A stretch of 64,000 nucleotides of DNA from a virus. Both the position numbers and the translations under genes were made by a program. The stretch spans positions 1-64,000 of the IMG/VR virus record IMGVR_UViG_3300030390_001550; one strand, 5' to 3'. Under the pieces are notes generated by a model. The model searched no databases. It was not told the origin of the DNA and saw only the letters and a program-made list of their open reading frames with translations. Shown one piece after another: positions 31,720-40,408 of this stretch; positions within the stretch are counted from its first letter, which is position 1, and each line of letters begins with the position of its first letter.

Positions 31720-32415
31720 ATGAAAACTAATATAATATATAATTCTATATCAGAAAAATCATCTGAAAATGCTCTACTTTGTAGACAATCTTTTAATAAT
31801 TTTAAAGGTTGGGATGTTGAAATATTTGATGGTTGTAATCCATTAAACTTACATAAATATCACAATAAATATAATTTGAAAACCACTGAGAGAACACTAC
31901 ATCAAGATAGACCATTAGTGAAAATACATTCAAAGAAATGTTGTTTTTATTCCCATTACGAGTTATGGAATAGATGTGCTGAATCTGGAAAAAATATGGT
32001 TATAGTTGAGCATGATACTGAGTGTGTATTAGACAACAATATACCAGAGTTTGACCCAAAAGAAAAACTTGCAATGCAATTAAGTACTGATACCATTTTA
32101 TGGAATTGGCCTTGGTACAATACCGAAAAAAATAAAGAAAAATATGAAAAAAATGGTAGTGGTGTGCATGAAATATTTTATTCACAACCCAATGGTGTAA
32201 AATGTATGTCTGGTAATACTGCATATTTAATAACACCAGCGGCATGTGAGCATTTAATACAAGATTGTATTAAAAATGGATGGACGCAAAACGATTTGTT
32301 AATAAATACAAGCCAATTTCCATTATATTACTATGCGCCTTCACCAATCGCATATATAAAGTCAAGAGAATTGAGATCATCTAGTGTGGGCGTAATAAAG
32401 GATTTTATTAAATGA
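31720..32415 (+). CDS. GT25-like glycosyltransferase
   Basis: 231 residues. FYSHYELWNRCAESGKNMVIVEHDTECV matches the core of LPS glycosyltransferase family 25 (SH..LW and VxEHD). Two more copies lie at 34640 and 40405. It overlaps the next gene by 4 bp. Acceptor unknown. Confidence 0.75.
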   Translation: MKTNIIYNSISEKSSENALLCRQSFNNFKGWDVEIFDGCNPLNLHKYHNKYNLKTTERTLHQDRPLVKIHSKKCCFYSHYELWNRCAESGKNMVIVEHDTECVLDNNIPEFDPKEKLAMQLSTDTILWNWPWYNTEKNKEKYEKNGSGVHEIFYSQPNGVKCMSGNTAYLITPAACEHLIQDCIKNGWTQNDLLINTSQFPLYYYAPSPIAYIKSRELRSSSVGVIKDFIK

Positions 32416-32984
32416 TTAAAGCAGATTTGTTAGGAATAGATACTTTAGAAGAATGGTATAAATCTATTGTTAATCAACAAGAACAAGCGCATGGAGAACA
32501 TTATTGTGCAATGCATAACGCTATTCAAGAGTGTTTGAGCGAAAGTAAGACATACAAAGAACTTGGTACAATGCAAGGTGGGACCGCCGCCGCTGCGTTG
32601 TTTTCTACACCTCATCCAATAAGAGTTGATTTGGTTGATATTAATATGAGTAGATTTAATCCCCACAAACATCTTTTTGATGATTGGTGTAGTAAAAATA
32701 ATATTGAATTGAATGTTATGGAATGTGATTCAAGGCATCCTGATTGTGTTAGCGAAGTTGACGTTCTACTTATAGACTCAGTGCATTTAAGACCACATAT
32801 GGAAAGTGAATTAAAGGCACACGCTAATACTGTGCAAAAATACATAGTATTTCATGATACAACAGCAAGACGCGATCTGGCACAAGGAATCGAAAAATTT
32901 TGTAGTAAGATTAACCCTTGGGTTTTACATGAAAAGTTTTTACCTAATGTTGGATACACCGTATTAAAAAGAGTTGGTGCGTAA
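32412..32984 (+). CDS. class I methyltransferase or cephalosporin-hydroxylase-like protein
   Basis: 190 residues. KELGTMQGGTAAAALFS is in the place of the SAM-binding motif, and VDVLLIDSVHLRPHMESEL resembles the motif after strand 4. The CmcI-like family has these features. Likely acts on a sugar or sugar nucleotide, from context. Confidence 0.6.
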   Translation: MIKADLLGIDTLEEWYKSIVNQQEQAHGEHYCAMHNAIQECLSESKTYKELGTMQGGTAAAALFSTPHPIRVDLVDINMSRFNPHKHLFDDWCSKNNIELNVMECDSRHPDCVSEVDVLLIDSVHLRPHMESELKAHANTVQKYIVFHDTTARRDLAQGIEKFCSKINPWVLHEKFLPNVGYTVLKRVGA

Positions 32985-33006
32985 TGATAATTGCAGAAAA
33001 ATGTAA

Positions 33007-33972
33007 ATGAGTAAAATTTTTATTACAGGTATAGCTGGATTTATCGGTTACCATCTTGCAAGAAAGCTATTCTCCCAAGGACATGACGTTTCGGGATTAG
33101 ACAGCTTTAATGATTATTATGATCCATCACTAAAGAGGATCAGAGCATCTAAATTGTCTGATTTGGGAATAGAAGTATTTGAATGCAATCTAACCTCTGA
33201 TGCGTTCAAATTTTATAAAAATGCACATAGGCTTACTATACCTCAACCGTCTTTAGACGGTGTTGAAACCGTCATACATCTTGCGGCATATGCTGGTGTT
33301 AGACACTCAATGTTAGACCCGCATCTTTATATCCAGAATAACATTATCGCATCACAAAACTTAATTGACAGGTGTGAGAAAGACGGCGTAAATAGAATTT
33401 TATATGCGTCAACATCGTGCGTCATGGCGGGTAATCCACTGCCTTGGAAAGAGGATGTGAACTTAGGTCACCAATTAAATCCTTACGGCTTTACAAAAGC
33501 GACTACAGAATCTCAGTTCAAAACCAGCAAAATTAAAAATACTACTGGACTTAGATTTTTTACTGTATATGGTCCTTGGGGTCGCCCCGACATGGCACTA
33601 TTTGACTTTACTAAAAACATTATTGCGGGCAATCCTATAAAGCTATTCAACAATGGAGATATGACTAGAGATTTTACTTATATTGATGATATTGTAAACG
33701 GAATCTTACTTCTTTTGACCGCTGATGGCAAAGAAATATATAACATTGGTCGCGGCGAAAAAGTTAAATTGCTAGATTTTGTTCATGAAATTGAAAATAA
33801 CTTAAATATAAAAGCGATCAAAGAAATGGTGCCTATGCATCCAGCAGATACTCAAACTACATGGTCTGATACAACTAAAATAAAAAAACTAGGATATAAT
33901 CCAAAAGTATCAATTGGTGAAGGAATAGAAAATTTCGTAAATTGGTACAAATTTTATTATAAAGTGAATTAA
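33007..33972 (+). CDS. NAD-dependent sugar epimerase, UDP-glucuronate 4-epimerase-like
   Basis: 321 residues, full-length extended SDR. ITGIAGFIGYHLARKL is the NAD-binding Gly motif; SxxxYGFTK is the catalytic set (NPYGFTKATTE). The segment GLDSFNDYYDPSLKRIRASKL is typical of UDP-glucuronate 4-epimerases. With the UDP-glucose dehydrogenase at 39632 it would give UDP-glucuronate then UDP-galacturonate. Confidence 0.85.
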   Translation: MSKIFITGIAGFIGYHLARKLFSQGHDVSGLDSFNDYYDPSLKRIRASKLSDLGIEVFECNLTSDAFKFYKNAHRLTIPQPSLDGVETVIHLAAYAGVRHSMLDPHLYIQNNIIASQNLIDRCEKDGVNRILYASTSCVMAGNPLPWKEDVNLGHQLNPYGFTKATTESQFKTSKIKNTTGLRFFTVYGPWGRPDMALFDFTKNIIAGNPIKLFNNGDMTRDFTYIDDIVNGILLLLTADGKEIYNIGRGEKVKLLDFVHEIENNLNIKAIKEMVPMHPADTQTTWSDTTKIKKLGYNPKVSIGEGIENFVNWYKFYYKVN

Positions 33973-33974
33973 AT

Positions 33975-34643
33975 ATGTCAAAAAATATAATACTCCAACA
34001 TTGGGTTGGTAAATTAAGCGAATTAGAAAAATCATCTATTGAAGATATGAAGTCTTATGCCGAATATTGTGGGGCTGAACATAGATTAATAGAGGGATAT
34101 TTTTTAGATGGGCTGTGTCCACAAGGGCAAAAACTTCATATGTTAAATGAAGTTTTTGATGATTACGATATCGTAGTAATGTTAGACCCTGATATGTTTA
34201 CAAACAAACTTAAAAAAACAAAAAATATATTCACAGAAGAAACTGGTATTGGTAGGTATTTTGGATTACAACCAAAAATTCATAAAAAAGTAGTAATGAA
34301 ACATCCTATGTTGTCTAATATTAATAATGCATTTTGGGGTGGTGCAATATATAGATTAGAAAGAGAAATGAGAAAAAAATTGCGACAGCATATAGTTATT
34401 GGTGAACTTTCTCAATTTAATAATGAGTTTTTTGATGAAGGAATGATGCACAGACTTGCTGTTAAAACGGATATTAAAAATGAATCCAAATATCATATTG
34501 ATAGAGGTCAATGGGATTCTAGTAGTTATGAAAATAATAATAATTCTGAAATAATACATATTCGGCCTAGAAGATCATTAGGTGGCCCATGGACTCCAAA
34601 AATTCAAATATATAGAGAATTGAAGGAAAGGGGATTAATATGA
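33975..34643 (+). CDS. GT-A-like glycosyltransferase
   Basis: 222 residues. IVVMLDPDMFTNK gives a DPD metal motif; LQHWVGKLSELEKSSIEDM at the start and WGGAIYRLEREM later fit a nucleotide-sugar-binding fold. Close packing with neighbours on both sides. Donor unknown. Confidence 0.6.
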   Translation: MSKNIILQHWVGKLSELEKSSIEDMKSYAEYCGAEHRLIEGYFLDGLCPQGQKLHMLNEVFDDYDIVVMLDPDMFTNKLKKTKNIFTEETGIGRYFGLQPKIHKKVVMKHPMLSNINNAFWGGAIYRLEREMRKKLRQHIVIGELSQFNNEFFDEGMMHRLAVKTDIKNESKYHIDRGQWDSSSYENNNNSEIIHIRPRRSLGGPWTPKIQIYRELKERGLI

Positions 34644-35335
34644 AGGCATATTGTATAACCCTAAAAGATGATGAACTAAGTGAAAATGGTTTTAACAAAG
34701 TATGGCAAAGTGCTAAAGAACTAAATTGTGATTTCTATGTAGAGAGATTTGATGCTACAAATGAAAAAAATGCTAATAGACAGTTGCTTGATTGGGATTT
34801 ATTTTGGAATTATCCATGGGAAGGTAAGGTTACCGATATTGCAACAGGTCTTACTAAATCTGCATATCCTACAGCGATCAAAGAAAGAAGAATTGCTTGT
34901 GCTATAAGTCATTTTAGATTATGGACGAAATGTTTTGAAATAAAAGAACCAATTCTTATATTGGAGCATGATGCCAAATTTGTTAAAAAATTAGATTATC
35001 AATATATTTTAGATTCAAAATATAAAGTAGTGGGGATAAATAATCCTATTGGTGCAACAAGACGCGCTAGGCAATATCATGATATTATTCAGCGAAACCA
35101 TAATCCAATTCAAGGGATACCTCATATTGACGAATGGAATATTCCTCAAGGTTTGGCGGGAAATTCTGCATATATTATTAAACCAGAGGGGGCCGAAAAA
35201 CTCATATCAAATGTATTTAATTATGGGCTTTGGCCTAATGACGCTATTATGTGTAAACAATTAGTTGATGATATGGGGGTTACTAAAATTTTCTATACCG
35301 AAATTCAAGGTTTAAAATCAACAACAACTCAATAG
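34640..35335 (+). CDS. GT25-like glycosyltransferase
   Basis: 231 residues. It has CAISHFRLWTKCFEIKEPILILEHDAKF, the GT25 core, and begins with MKAYCITLKDDE like the 40405 paralogue. It overlaps the previous gene by 4 bp. Confidence 0.8.
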   Translation: MKAYCITLKDDELSENGFNKVWQSAKELNCDFYVERFDATNEKNANRQLLDWDLFWNYPWEGKVTDIATGLTKSAYPTAIKERRIACAISHFRLWTKCFEIKEPILILEHDAKFVKKLDYQYILDSKYKVVGINNPIGATRRARQYHDIIQRNHNPIQGIPHIDEWNIPQGLAGNSAYIIKPEGAEKLISNVFNYGLWPNDAIMCKQLVDDMGVTKIFYTEIQGLKSTTTQ

Positions 35336-35345
35336 GTAAATTATA

Positions 35346-36008
35346 TTGAAAAAGATTGATATCTTTTATGCTGCTCTAAACGCAAAAAAATTTGAAAGAT
35401 TAAATGATTTCTATTATTACTGTATAGATTATGCTAATAATGGTCTTGCTTTAGATATAGGGTCTGATAATTTTTTAGGTCTAACAAAAAAGTTATTAGA
35501 CAAACAGTGGGTTGGAGATATATGTGCATTTGATCTTCAAGATTTAAAAGAATATGATAATAAGATTGAGTTTTATAGTGGCGATGTTTTGGATACAATA
35601 ACATCAGTTTTAGAAGATAAGAATAAAAAAATCTCTATTTTGGAGATAGATTTAAGAGAACCTACAATTTCTTTAAATGAGGATTTAGATTTGAAAAGAA
35701 ATAGGGTGAATGAAGTATTGACTTTATGTGATGATTATTTGAATGATAATGTAGTGATTATAATAAATGAATTTATGAACGATGTGTGGGGCAGTATAAA
35801 TCCAGATGGGTATTTTCTAGCAGATTTTTTTGAAAAAAATAATAAGTCTTATGAATGTCTGGGATATCTACCGTATTATCTAAGTTATAATGGTGAATTA
35901 TTAGGTAACGAAGGTGCAACTGCTTGGGTTGTATCTGATAGTAAAAGTTTACAAGGAAACGATCTTAAAAATCTTATAAATCAATTATGGACACATAGTC
36001 CATTTTAA
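35346..36008 (+). CDS. hypothetical protein, weakly methyltransferase-like
   Basis: 220 residues with a TTG start (no ATG fits). ALDIGSDNFLGLTKKLL and ICAFDLQDLKEYDNKI recall SAM-binding strands, and ISILEIDLRE would be strand 4. Not enough to be certain. It ends 24 nt before the BMP gene and is much more AT-rich than that gene. Confidence 0.5.
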   Translation: MKKIDIFYAALNAKKFERLNDFYYYCIDYANNGLALDIGSDNFLGLTKKLLDKQWVGDICAFDLQDLKEYDNKIEFYSGDVLDTITSVLEDKNKKISILEIDLREPTISLNEDLDLKRNRVNEVLTLCDDYLNDNVVIIINEFMNDVWGSINPDGYFLADFFEKNNKSYECLGYLPYYLSYNGELLGNEGATAWVVSDSKSLQGNDLKNLINQLWTHSPF

Positions 36009-36032
36009 ACAACCAAGAAAGGTTAAAAACAA

Positions 36033-37091
36033 ATGAAAAAACTTTTAGCAATCGTAGCAGCGGGAATGATGTTAGCAACAAGCGCATTCGCTGGGGATAA
36101 AGTAAAAGTAGGGTTTGTCTACGTTGGACCAACTGGTGATCATGGGTGGACATATCGTCATGATATTGGTCGCCAAGGAGTGCAAGACCATTTCGGTGAC
36201 AAAGTTGAAACTGTATATGTAGAAAGTGTTAAAGAAGGTCCAGACGCTGCAAGAGTTATTCGTGGTATGGTAATGGACGGTGCTGATATTATTTTTACAA
36301 CATCTTTTGGATATATGGAACAAACGCTAAAAATGGCGAAAATGTTTCCTAATGTAAAATTTGAACACGCAACTGGATATAAGCAAGCAAAGAATATGTC
36401 TAGTTATGGGCTTAGATTATATCAAGCACGACACGTACAAGGTATTATTGCTGGACTTATGACAAAAACAAATAAGATTTGTTATGTTGCAGCATATCCA
36501 ATTCCAGAAGTTATTCGTGAAATTAATACCTATTTTATGGGCGCACGTAGAATGAATCCAGACGTTGAAATGGATATTGTATGGGTAAATACTTGGTATG
36601 ATCCCGGAAAAGAGTCGGATGCTGCTAAAGCCCTCATGTCCCAAGGTTGTGATATGATTGCACAACACACAGACTCTCCTGCGCCAATGCAAGCAGCAGA
36701 GGCACAAGGTAGACATGGCTTTGGTCAGGCATCAGATCAAATTGTGTTCGCGCCAGATGCACAATTGACTGCAACTATTGATAACTGGACTCCTTATTAT
36801 ATTCGTAAAGTTGGAGCAGTTATTGATGGAACTTGGGAGAGTGAGAACTATTTTGGTGGTATGAAAGAGGGTGGTGTGCAAATGGCCCCATTTACCAATA
36901 TGCCAGATGCAGTTCGCGCCAAAGCACAAGAGGTAAAAGACCAAATTGAAAATGGCGAATACTTTGCTTTCACTGGGCCATTATATGATAATGAAGGAAA
37001 TCTTCAACTCGCTGAAGGTGAGGTCGCAACTGATTTTCAGTTAAATTCAATGAATTATTATGTTGAAGGAATTAACGCGAAAGTACCTTAA
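36033..37091 (+). CDS. BMP-family periplasmic solute-binding protein
   Basis: 352 residues. Sec signal peptide 1-20 (MKKLLAIVAAGMMLATSAFA), no lipobox. The mature chain opens KVKVGFVYVGPTGDHGWTYR and holds ADIIFTTSFGYMEQTL and FEHATGYK, as in BMP / PnrA (purine nucleoside receptor) ABC-transporter binding proteins. Full length, intact, and visibly less AT-rich than its neighbours, so probably a fairly recent transfer from a bacterium. No ABC permease or ATPase is seen in the window. It would have to serve a host transporter or act by itself. Followed by a strong hairpin. Confidence 0.9.
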   Translation: MKKLLAIVAAGMMLATSAFAGDKVKVGFVYVGPTGDHGWTYRHDIGRQGVQDHFGDKVETVYVESVKEGPDAARVIRGMVMDGADIIFTTSFGYMEQTLKMAKMFPNVKFEHATGYKQAKNMSSYGLRLYQARHVQGIIAGLMTKTNKICYVAAYPIPEVIREINTYFMGARRMNPDVEMDIVWVNTWYDPGKESDAAKALMSQGCDMIAQHTDSPAPMQAAEAQGRHGFGQASDQIVFAPDAQLTATIDNWTPYYIRKVGAVIDGTWESENYFGGMKEGGVQMAPFTNMPDAVRAKAQEVKDQIENGEYFAFTGPLYDNEGNLQLAEGEVATDFQLNSMNYYVEGINAKVP

Positions 37092-37103
37092 ATAATTATT
37101 AAT

Positions 37104-37124
37104 GGAGACTCCAATGGAGTCTCC
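37104..37124 (+). terminator. hairpin after the BMP gene
   Basis: GGAGACTCC (37104-37112) and GGAGTCTCC (37116-37124) form a perfect 9-bp stem with a 3-nt loop. No U-tract follows, so it may protect the transcript end or only attenuate. Confidence 0.55.
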
Positions 37125-37144
37125 AACTTTAGGATTGATTTAAT

Positions 37145-37726
37145 ATGAATAATACAACAAATGGCGGTTCACAACCAGCAATGATTCCACCAAAAATGCA
37201 ATTAATTTCAAATGGAATGTATGTGTTTATGGGTGATGTGTCTATGGATACGATGAGTCCAATTATTGATTGGATATTATCAGAAAATATGAAAAGAAGT
37301 GATAGACAAAAAGAATTGACTTTAGGTATTTGCTCAAGAGGTGGTGATCTTAATGCTTGCTTTGCATTAGTTGATGTTTTGAGAGCATCAACAATTCCTG
37401 TTAAGACTGTAGGATTAGGTATGATTGCATCTTGTGGTTTGCTTTTATTTATATCTGGACAAAAAGGTAAAAGAATTTTAACACCAAATACTGCAATTTT
37501 ATCTCATCAATATTCTTGGGGTAGTGTAGGTAAAGAACATGAATTGTTTGCCAGAGTGAAAGAGATGGAACTCACAACCGAGCGTATGATTAATCATTAC
37601 AAAAAATGCACTGGGATGAATGAAAAAAAAGTAAGAGAGTTTCTTCTTCCACCAGAAGATGTTTGGTTAAGCGCAGAGGAAGCAAAAAGTTTAAAACTTT
37701 GTGATAAAATAGAAGATATACAATAA
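37145..37726 (+). CDS. clpP: ClpP-like serine protease
   Basis: 193 residues. Catalytic Ser in GMIASCGLL (S96), His in ILSHQYSW (H121) and Asp in PPEDVWLSAEEA (D172) keep the triad order of ClpP; Gly-rich CSRGGDLNACFALVD is the strand bearing the oxyanion hole. The phage version is close to the normal length of about 200 without a long propeptide. It would work with a host ClpX/ClpA or a phage ATPase. ClpP occurs in other marine phages. It ends just before a terminator. Confidence 0.85.
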   Translation: MNNTTNGGSQPAMIPPKMQLISNGMYVFMGDVSMDTMSPIIDWILSENMKRSDRQKELTLGICSRGGDLNACFALVDVLRASTIPVKTVGLGMIASCGLLLFISGQKGKRILTPNTAILSHQYSWGSVGKEHELFARVKEMELTTERMINHYKKCTGMNEKKVREFLLPPEDVWLSAEEAKSLKLCDKIEDIQ

Positions 37727-37754
37727 AAATATTACTAAATACATCTAATGAGTT

Positions 37755-37781
37755 GAGGAAGCCTTGGCTTCCTCTTTTTTT
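37755..37781 (+). terminator. rho-independent terminator
   Basis: GAGGAAGCC (37755-37763), loop TT, GGCTTCCTC (37766-37774), then seven T. The best terminator in the window; it ends the BMP-clpP unit. Confidence 0.9.
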
Positions 37782-37797
37782 AAAAGAAAGAGAGAAA

Positions 37798-38625
37798 ATG
37801 ACACAACTGATAAATCCAAAGAAATTTACTAACACTGTGGGGCTTTTACGCTCCTTTTTTTTGACCAGAGGGTTTCAAGAAGTACATACGCAAAATAGAT
37901 TAAGCATTTTAGCAGCATGTGAAGACCCAGAAAATGTAGCAAGTTATAATTATGAAGGTGAGGTTTGGCCTTTACCGCAAACAGGTCAAATGTGGCTAGA
38001 ACATGAATTATTATCTGATCCCTCTGCGAAGGGATTTTTTTGTGTCTCCACTTCATATAGACAAGAACCAAACGCAATTCCAGGTAGACACGATACGATT
38101 TTTCCTATGTTTGAATTTGAAATGGCAGGTGATATTAATGATCTTAAAGTTATGGAAAGACAATTAGTAAGTCACTTAGGTTTTGACGATTGCACAGAGA
38201 AAACGTATGGAGAATGGCAGCAACATTATGGTGTTAGTGCAAATACCGAATTGGATGCCCAACATGAGTTGGCAATGCAAGCATCATTCGGTTCTTGTAT
38301 GATTACAGATTTTCCAGAGATAACAAGTCCGTTTTGGAATATGTCTAGAAACGAGGATGGTACAAGTAGAAAAATTGATGTTATCCTTGGTGGTATGGAA
38401 ACTATTGGTAGTGCAGAACGCAGTACCGACAAAGAACAAATGAGAAACACATTTAATACAATTTCTAATGGTGAATATGCTGGACTCATCAAGAGTTTAT
38501 TTGGAGATGAAAGGGTTGAGGCAGAACTTGAAAAGTTTCTTGAGTTTGATTTCTTCCCAAGAGTTGGTGGTGGTATAGGGTTGACACGAATGATATCCGC
38601 TCTAGAAACTCAAAAGAGTAACTAA
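37798..38625 (+). CDS. stand-alone class II aminoacyl-tRNA-synthetase-like catalytic core
   Basis: 275 residues from the ATG at 37798 (AAAGAGAGAA upstream); an earlier start would lie within the terminator. Motif 1 region TVGLLRSFFLTRGFQEVHT, then WPLPQTGQMWLEHELL as in class IIb enzymes, motif 2 STSYRQEPNAIPGRHDTIFP followed by MFEFEM, and motif 3 GGGIGLTRMI. There is no OB-fold anticodon-binding domain. This recalls AsnRS/AspRS/LysRS cores, AsnA and EpmA; it could ligate an amino acid to a tRNA, protein or ammonia. A tRNA with an Asn-type anticodon follows 9 nt after the gene. Confidence 0.75.
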   Translation: MTQLINPKKFTNTVGLLRSFFLTRGFQEVHTQNRLSILAACEDPENVASYNYEGEVWPLPQTGQMWLEHELLSDPSAKGFFCVSTSYRQEPNAIPGRHDTIFPMFEFEMAGDINDLKVMERQLVSHLGFDDCTEKTYGEWQQHYGVSANTELDAQHELAMQASFGSCMITDFPEITSPFWNMSRNEDGTSRKIDVILGGMETIGSAERSTDKEQMRNTFNTISNGEYAGLIKSLFGDERVEAELEKFLEFDFFPRVGGGIGLTRMISALETQKSN

Positions 38626-38634
38626 AGCGCATAT

Positions 38635-38745
38635 TCTGGGGTGGTGGAATAGGTAGACACGCGATACTGTTTATATCGTGGATATATAGTTAAGTGTAAA
38701 AGACTATTTATATTCGTGAAGGTTCGAGTCCTTCCCCCAGAGCCA
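38635..38745 (+). tRNA. atypical tRNA, anticodon GTT, very long variable arm
   Basis: Acceptor TCTGGGG (38635-38641) pairs fully with CCCCAGA (38735-38741); discriminator G742, CCA encoded. D-arm is Leu-like (TGGTGGAATAGGTAGACACG). Anticodon stem CGATA/TATCG is perfect, loop CTGTTTA, so anticodon GTT (38669-38671), Asn. T-arm GAAGG-TTCGAGT-CCTTC is perfect. The variable region is 39 nt, forming its own hairpin, far longer than in normal type II tRNAs. T37 is unusual. G73 and GTT are AsnRS identity elements; the scaffold is Leu/Ser-type. Confidence 0.8.
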
Positions 38746-38759
38746 AAGGAAATAAAAAA

Positions 38760-39623
38760 ATGATACCAGTGATTGATTTAAATTCTTCATATGCAAATCA
38801 GCATATTGAGGATGCCTACACATCTGTGGGTTTTGCAGTTTTTACTAATAGTTTAACTCAAATTGAAAAGTCTGACATAATTAGTTGGTTTAGCGAAATG
38901 AAAGCATTTTTCAATTTACCTGATGAAATAAAGAAAAAATATCCATATGAAGGCGATACCAATCTAGGATATAGCATGGTGGGTGATGAAAATGTTGATC
39001 CAACAGCACCTAAAGACATTAAAGAATCTTTCAATTACAATAATACAAGAATGAGCGAATATCTTTGGCCCAAAGAACTTCCAGGATTTAAAGCAACAGC
39101 ATTACAAAGTATTGATGTTGCAGACAAACTTACGATTAGAATACTTAGTAGGTTTGATGAAATTCTAAAATGTGGCACTACTCTTGTGGACGCTCATATG
39201 AAACCATTTAACACTACAAGAGTTATTCATTACCCAGCCCATGATGGTCCAGTAGAAGATAAGCAAATGAGAATAGGTGAACATAGTGACTATGGTACTA
39301 TCACATTACTGTGGCAAATTAATGATGTTCCAGGATTGCAAGTTCAAGACTTAAAAGGAGAGTGGCATCCAGTGCCATATGATGTTGACGGTGTGGTTGT
39401 GAATATTGGCGATCTACTCCAGAGATGGACAAACGATTACTTTAAAAGCACTAAGCATAGAGTAGTTAATTCGCATATACATAAGACTAGATACAGTATG
39501 CCACATTTTGTTGATCCTACTCCAGGAACAATGGTGAAAAATTTGAGAACCCATGAGGTTGACAAGTACTTACCTATTGAGAGTAAAGAATATTTGATGT
39601 GGAGACTAGCACAAAGTTATTGA
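38760..39623 (+). CDS. 2OG-Fe(II) oxygenase, isopenicillin N synthase-like
   Basis: 287 residues. Iron ligands in GEHSDYGTITLLWQ (HxD) and STKHRVV (His), and the 2-oxoglutarate arginine in KTRYSMPHFVDP (RxS). N-terminal half as in the DIOX_N family. Couples 2-oxoglutarate decarboxylation to hydroxylation or related oxidation. Substrate not evident; such genes are frequent in marine T4-like phages. Confidence 0.85.
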   Translation: MIPVIDLNSSYANQHIEDAYTSVGFAVFTNSLTQIEKSDIISWFSEMKAFFNLPDEIKKKYPYEGDTNLGYSMVGDENVDPTAPKDIKESFNYNNTRMSEYLWPKELPGFKATALQSIDVADKLTIRILSRFDEILKCGTTLVDAHMKPFNTTRVIHYPAHDGPVEDKQMRIGEHSDYGTITLLWQINDVPGLQVQDLKGEWHPVPYDVDGVVVNIGDLLQRWTNDYFKSTKHRVVNSHIHKTRYSMPHFVDPTPGTMVKNLRTHEVDKYLPIESKEYLMWRLAQSY

Positions 39624-39631
39624 GGTATATT

Positions 39632-40408
39632 ATGCATTCTTTAGTACTATTAGGATATGGGTTTGTTGGTAAGGCAGTACATGACGTACTGAAAGATCAT
39701 CACAATATTATTATTGTAGACCCACAATATTCAAACGACACAGTAGAAGATCAAGTTGGAAAGGATGGTTACATAGTTTGCTTGCCCACCCCTCAAGGAC
39801 AGTATGGTGAGTGTGATGTAAGTATTATTTTTGAAATGTTAAATAAAATTCCTGCTGTAGATGGTCAAGTTACAGAGGTTCTTATAAAATCTACTATATC
39901 AATAGAAGGTTGGAGAGAAATTGAAAAAGATAATACGCATTTAAATATATGTTTTTCTCCAGAGTTTTTAACTGCTGCAAAAGCATCTGAAGATTTTAAA
40001 AATCAAGATAAAATGCTTTTCGGTGGTGGGAATGAAGATTTCTGGATTAATGTTTTTGAACCTTGCAAAAAGTTTGATGCAGTCCGATCATCAATTCCTG
40101 AACTCATCATAACTAAATATGTTAGAAATTCTTTCCTAGCAACAAAAGTCGCGTTTTTTAATGAAGTTTATGATCTTTGTGCTTCTTTGAATATCCAATA
40201 CGATGAAGTATCATATCTCGTAGGTATGGATGAAAGGATTGGATATTCACATATAAGTGTTCCAGGTCCAGATGGTGATAGAGGTTTTGGCGGTGCTTGT
40301 TTTCCAAAAGACACACTTGCTTTGCAGCATTCAGCGGAAAGTAGGGATCAGCATCTTAATATTTTAAATGCTGCAATTGCATCAAATAGAAATAAGAGAA
40401 AACTATGA
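39632..40408 (+). CDS. short UDP-glucose/GDP-mannose dehydrogenase
   Basis: 258 residues from the ATG at 39632. NAD-binding LLGYGFVGKAVHDVL at the start, PTPQG, FSPEFL, and the catalytic Cys in GFGGACFPKDTLAL near residue 215. The usual C-terminal UDP-binding domain (family length about 400-440) is missing, so it is a shortened form found in some phages. It probably oxidises a UDP-hexose to the uronic acid used by the epimerase at 33007. It overlaps the GT25 gene by 4 bp. Confidence 0.8.
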   Translation: MHSLVLLGYGFVGKAVHDVLKDHHNIIIVDPQYSNDTVEDQVGKDGYIVCLPTPQGQYGECDVSIIFEMLNKIPAVDGQVTEVLIKSTISIEGWREIEKDNTHLNICFSPEFLTAAKASEDFKNQDKMLFGGGNEDFWINVFEPCKKFDAVRSSIPELIITKYVRNSFLATKVAFFNEVYDLCASLNIQYDEVSYLVGMDERIGYSHISVPGPDGDRGFGGACFPKDTLALQHSAESRDQHLNILNAAIASNRNKRKL

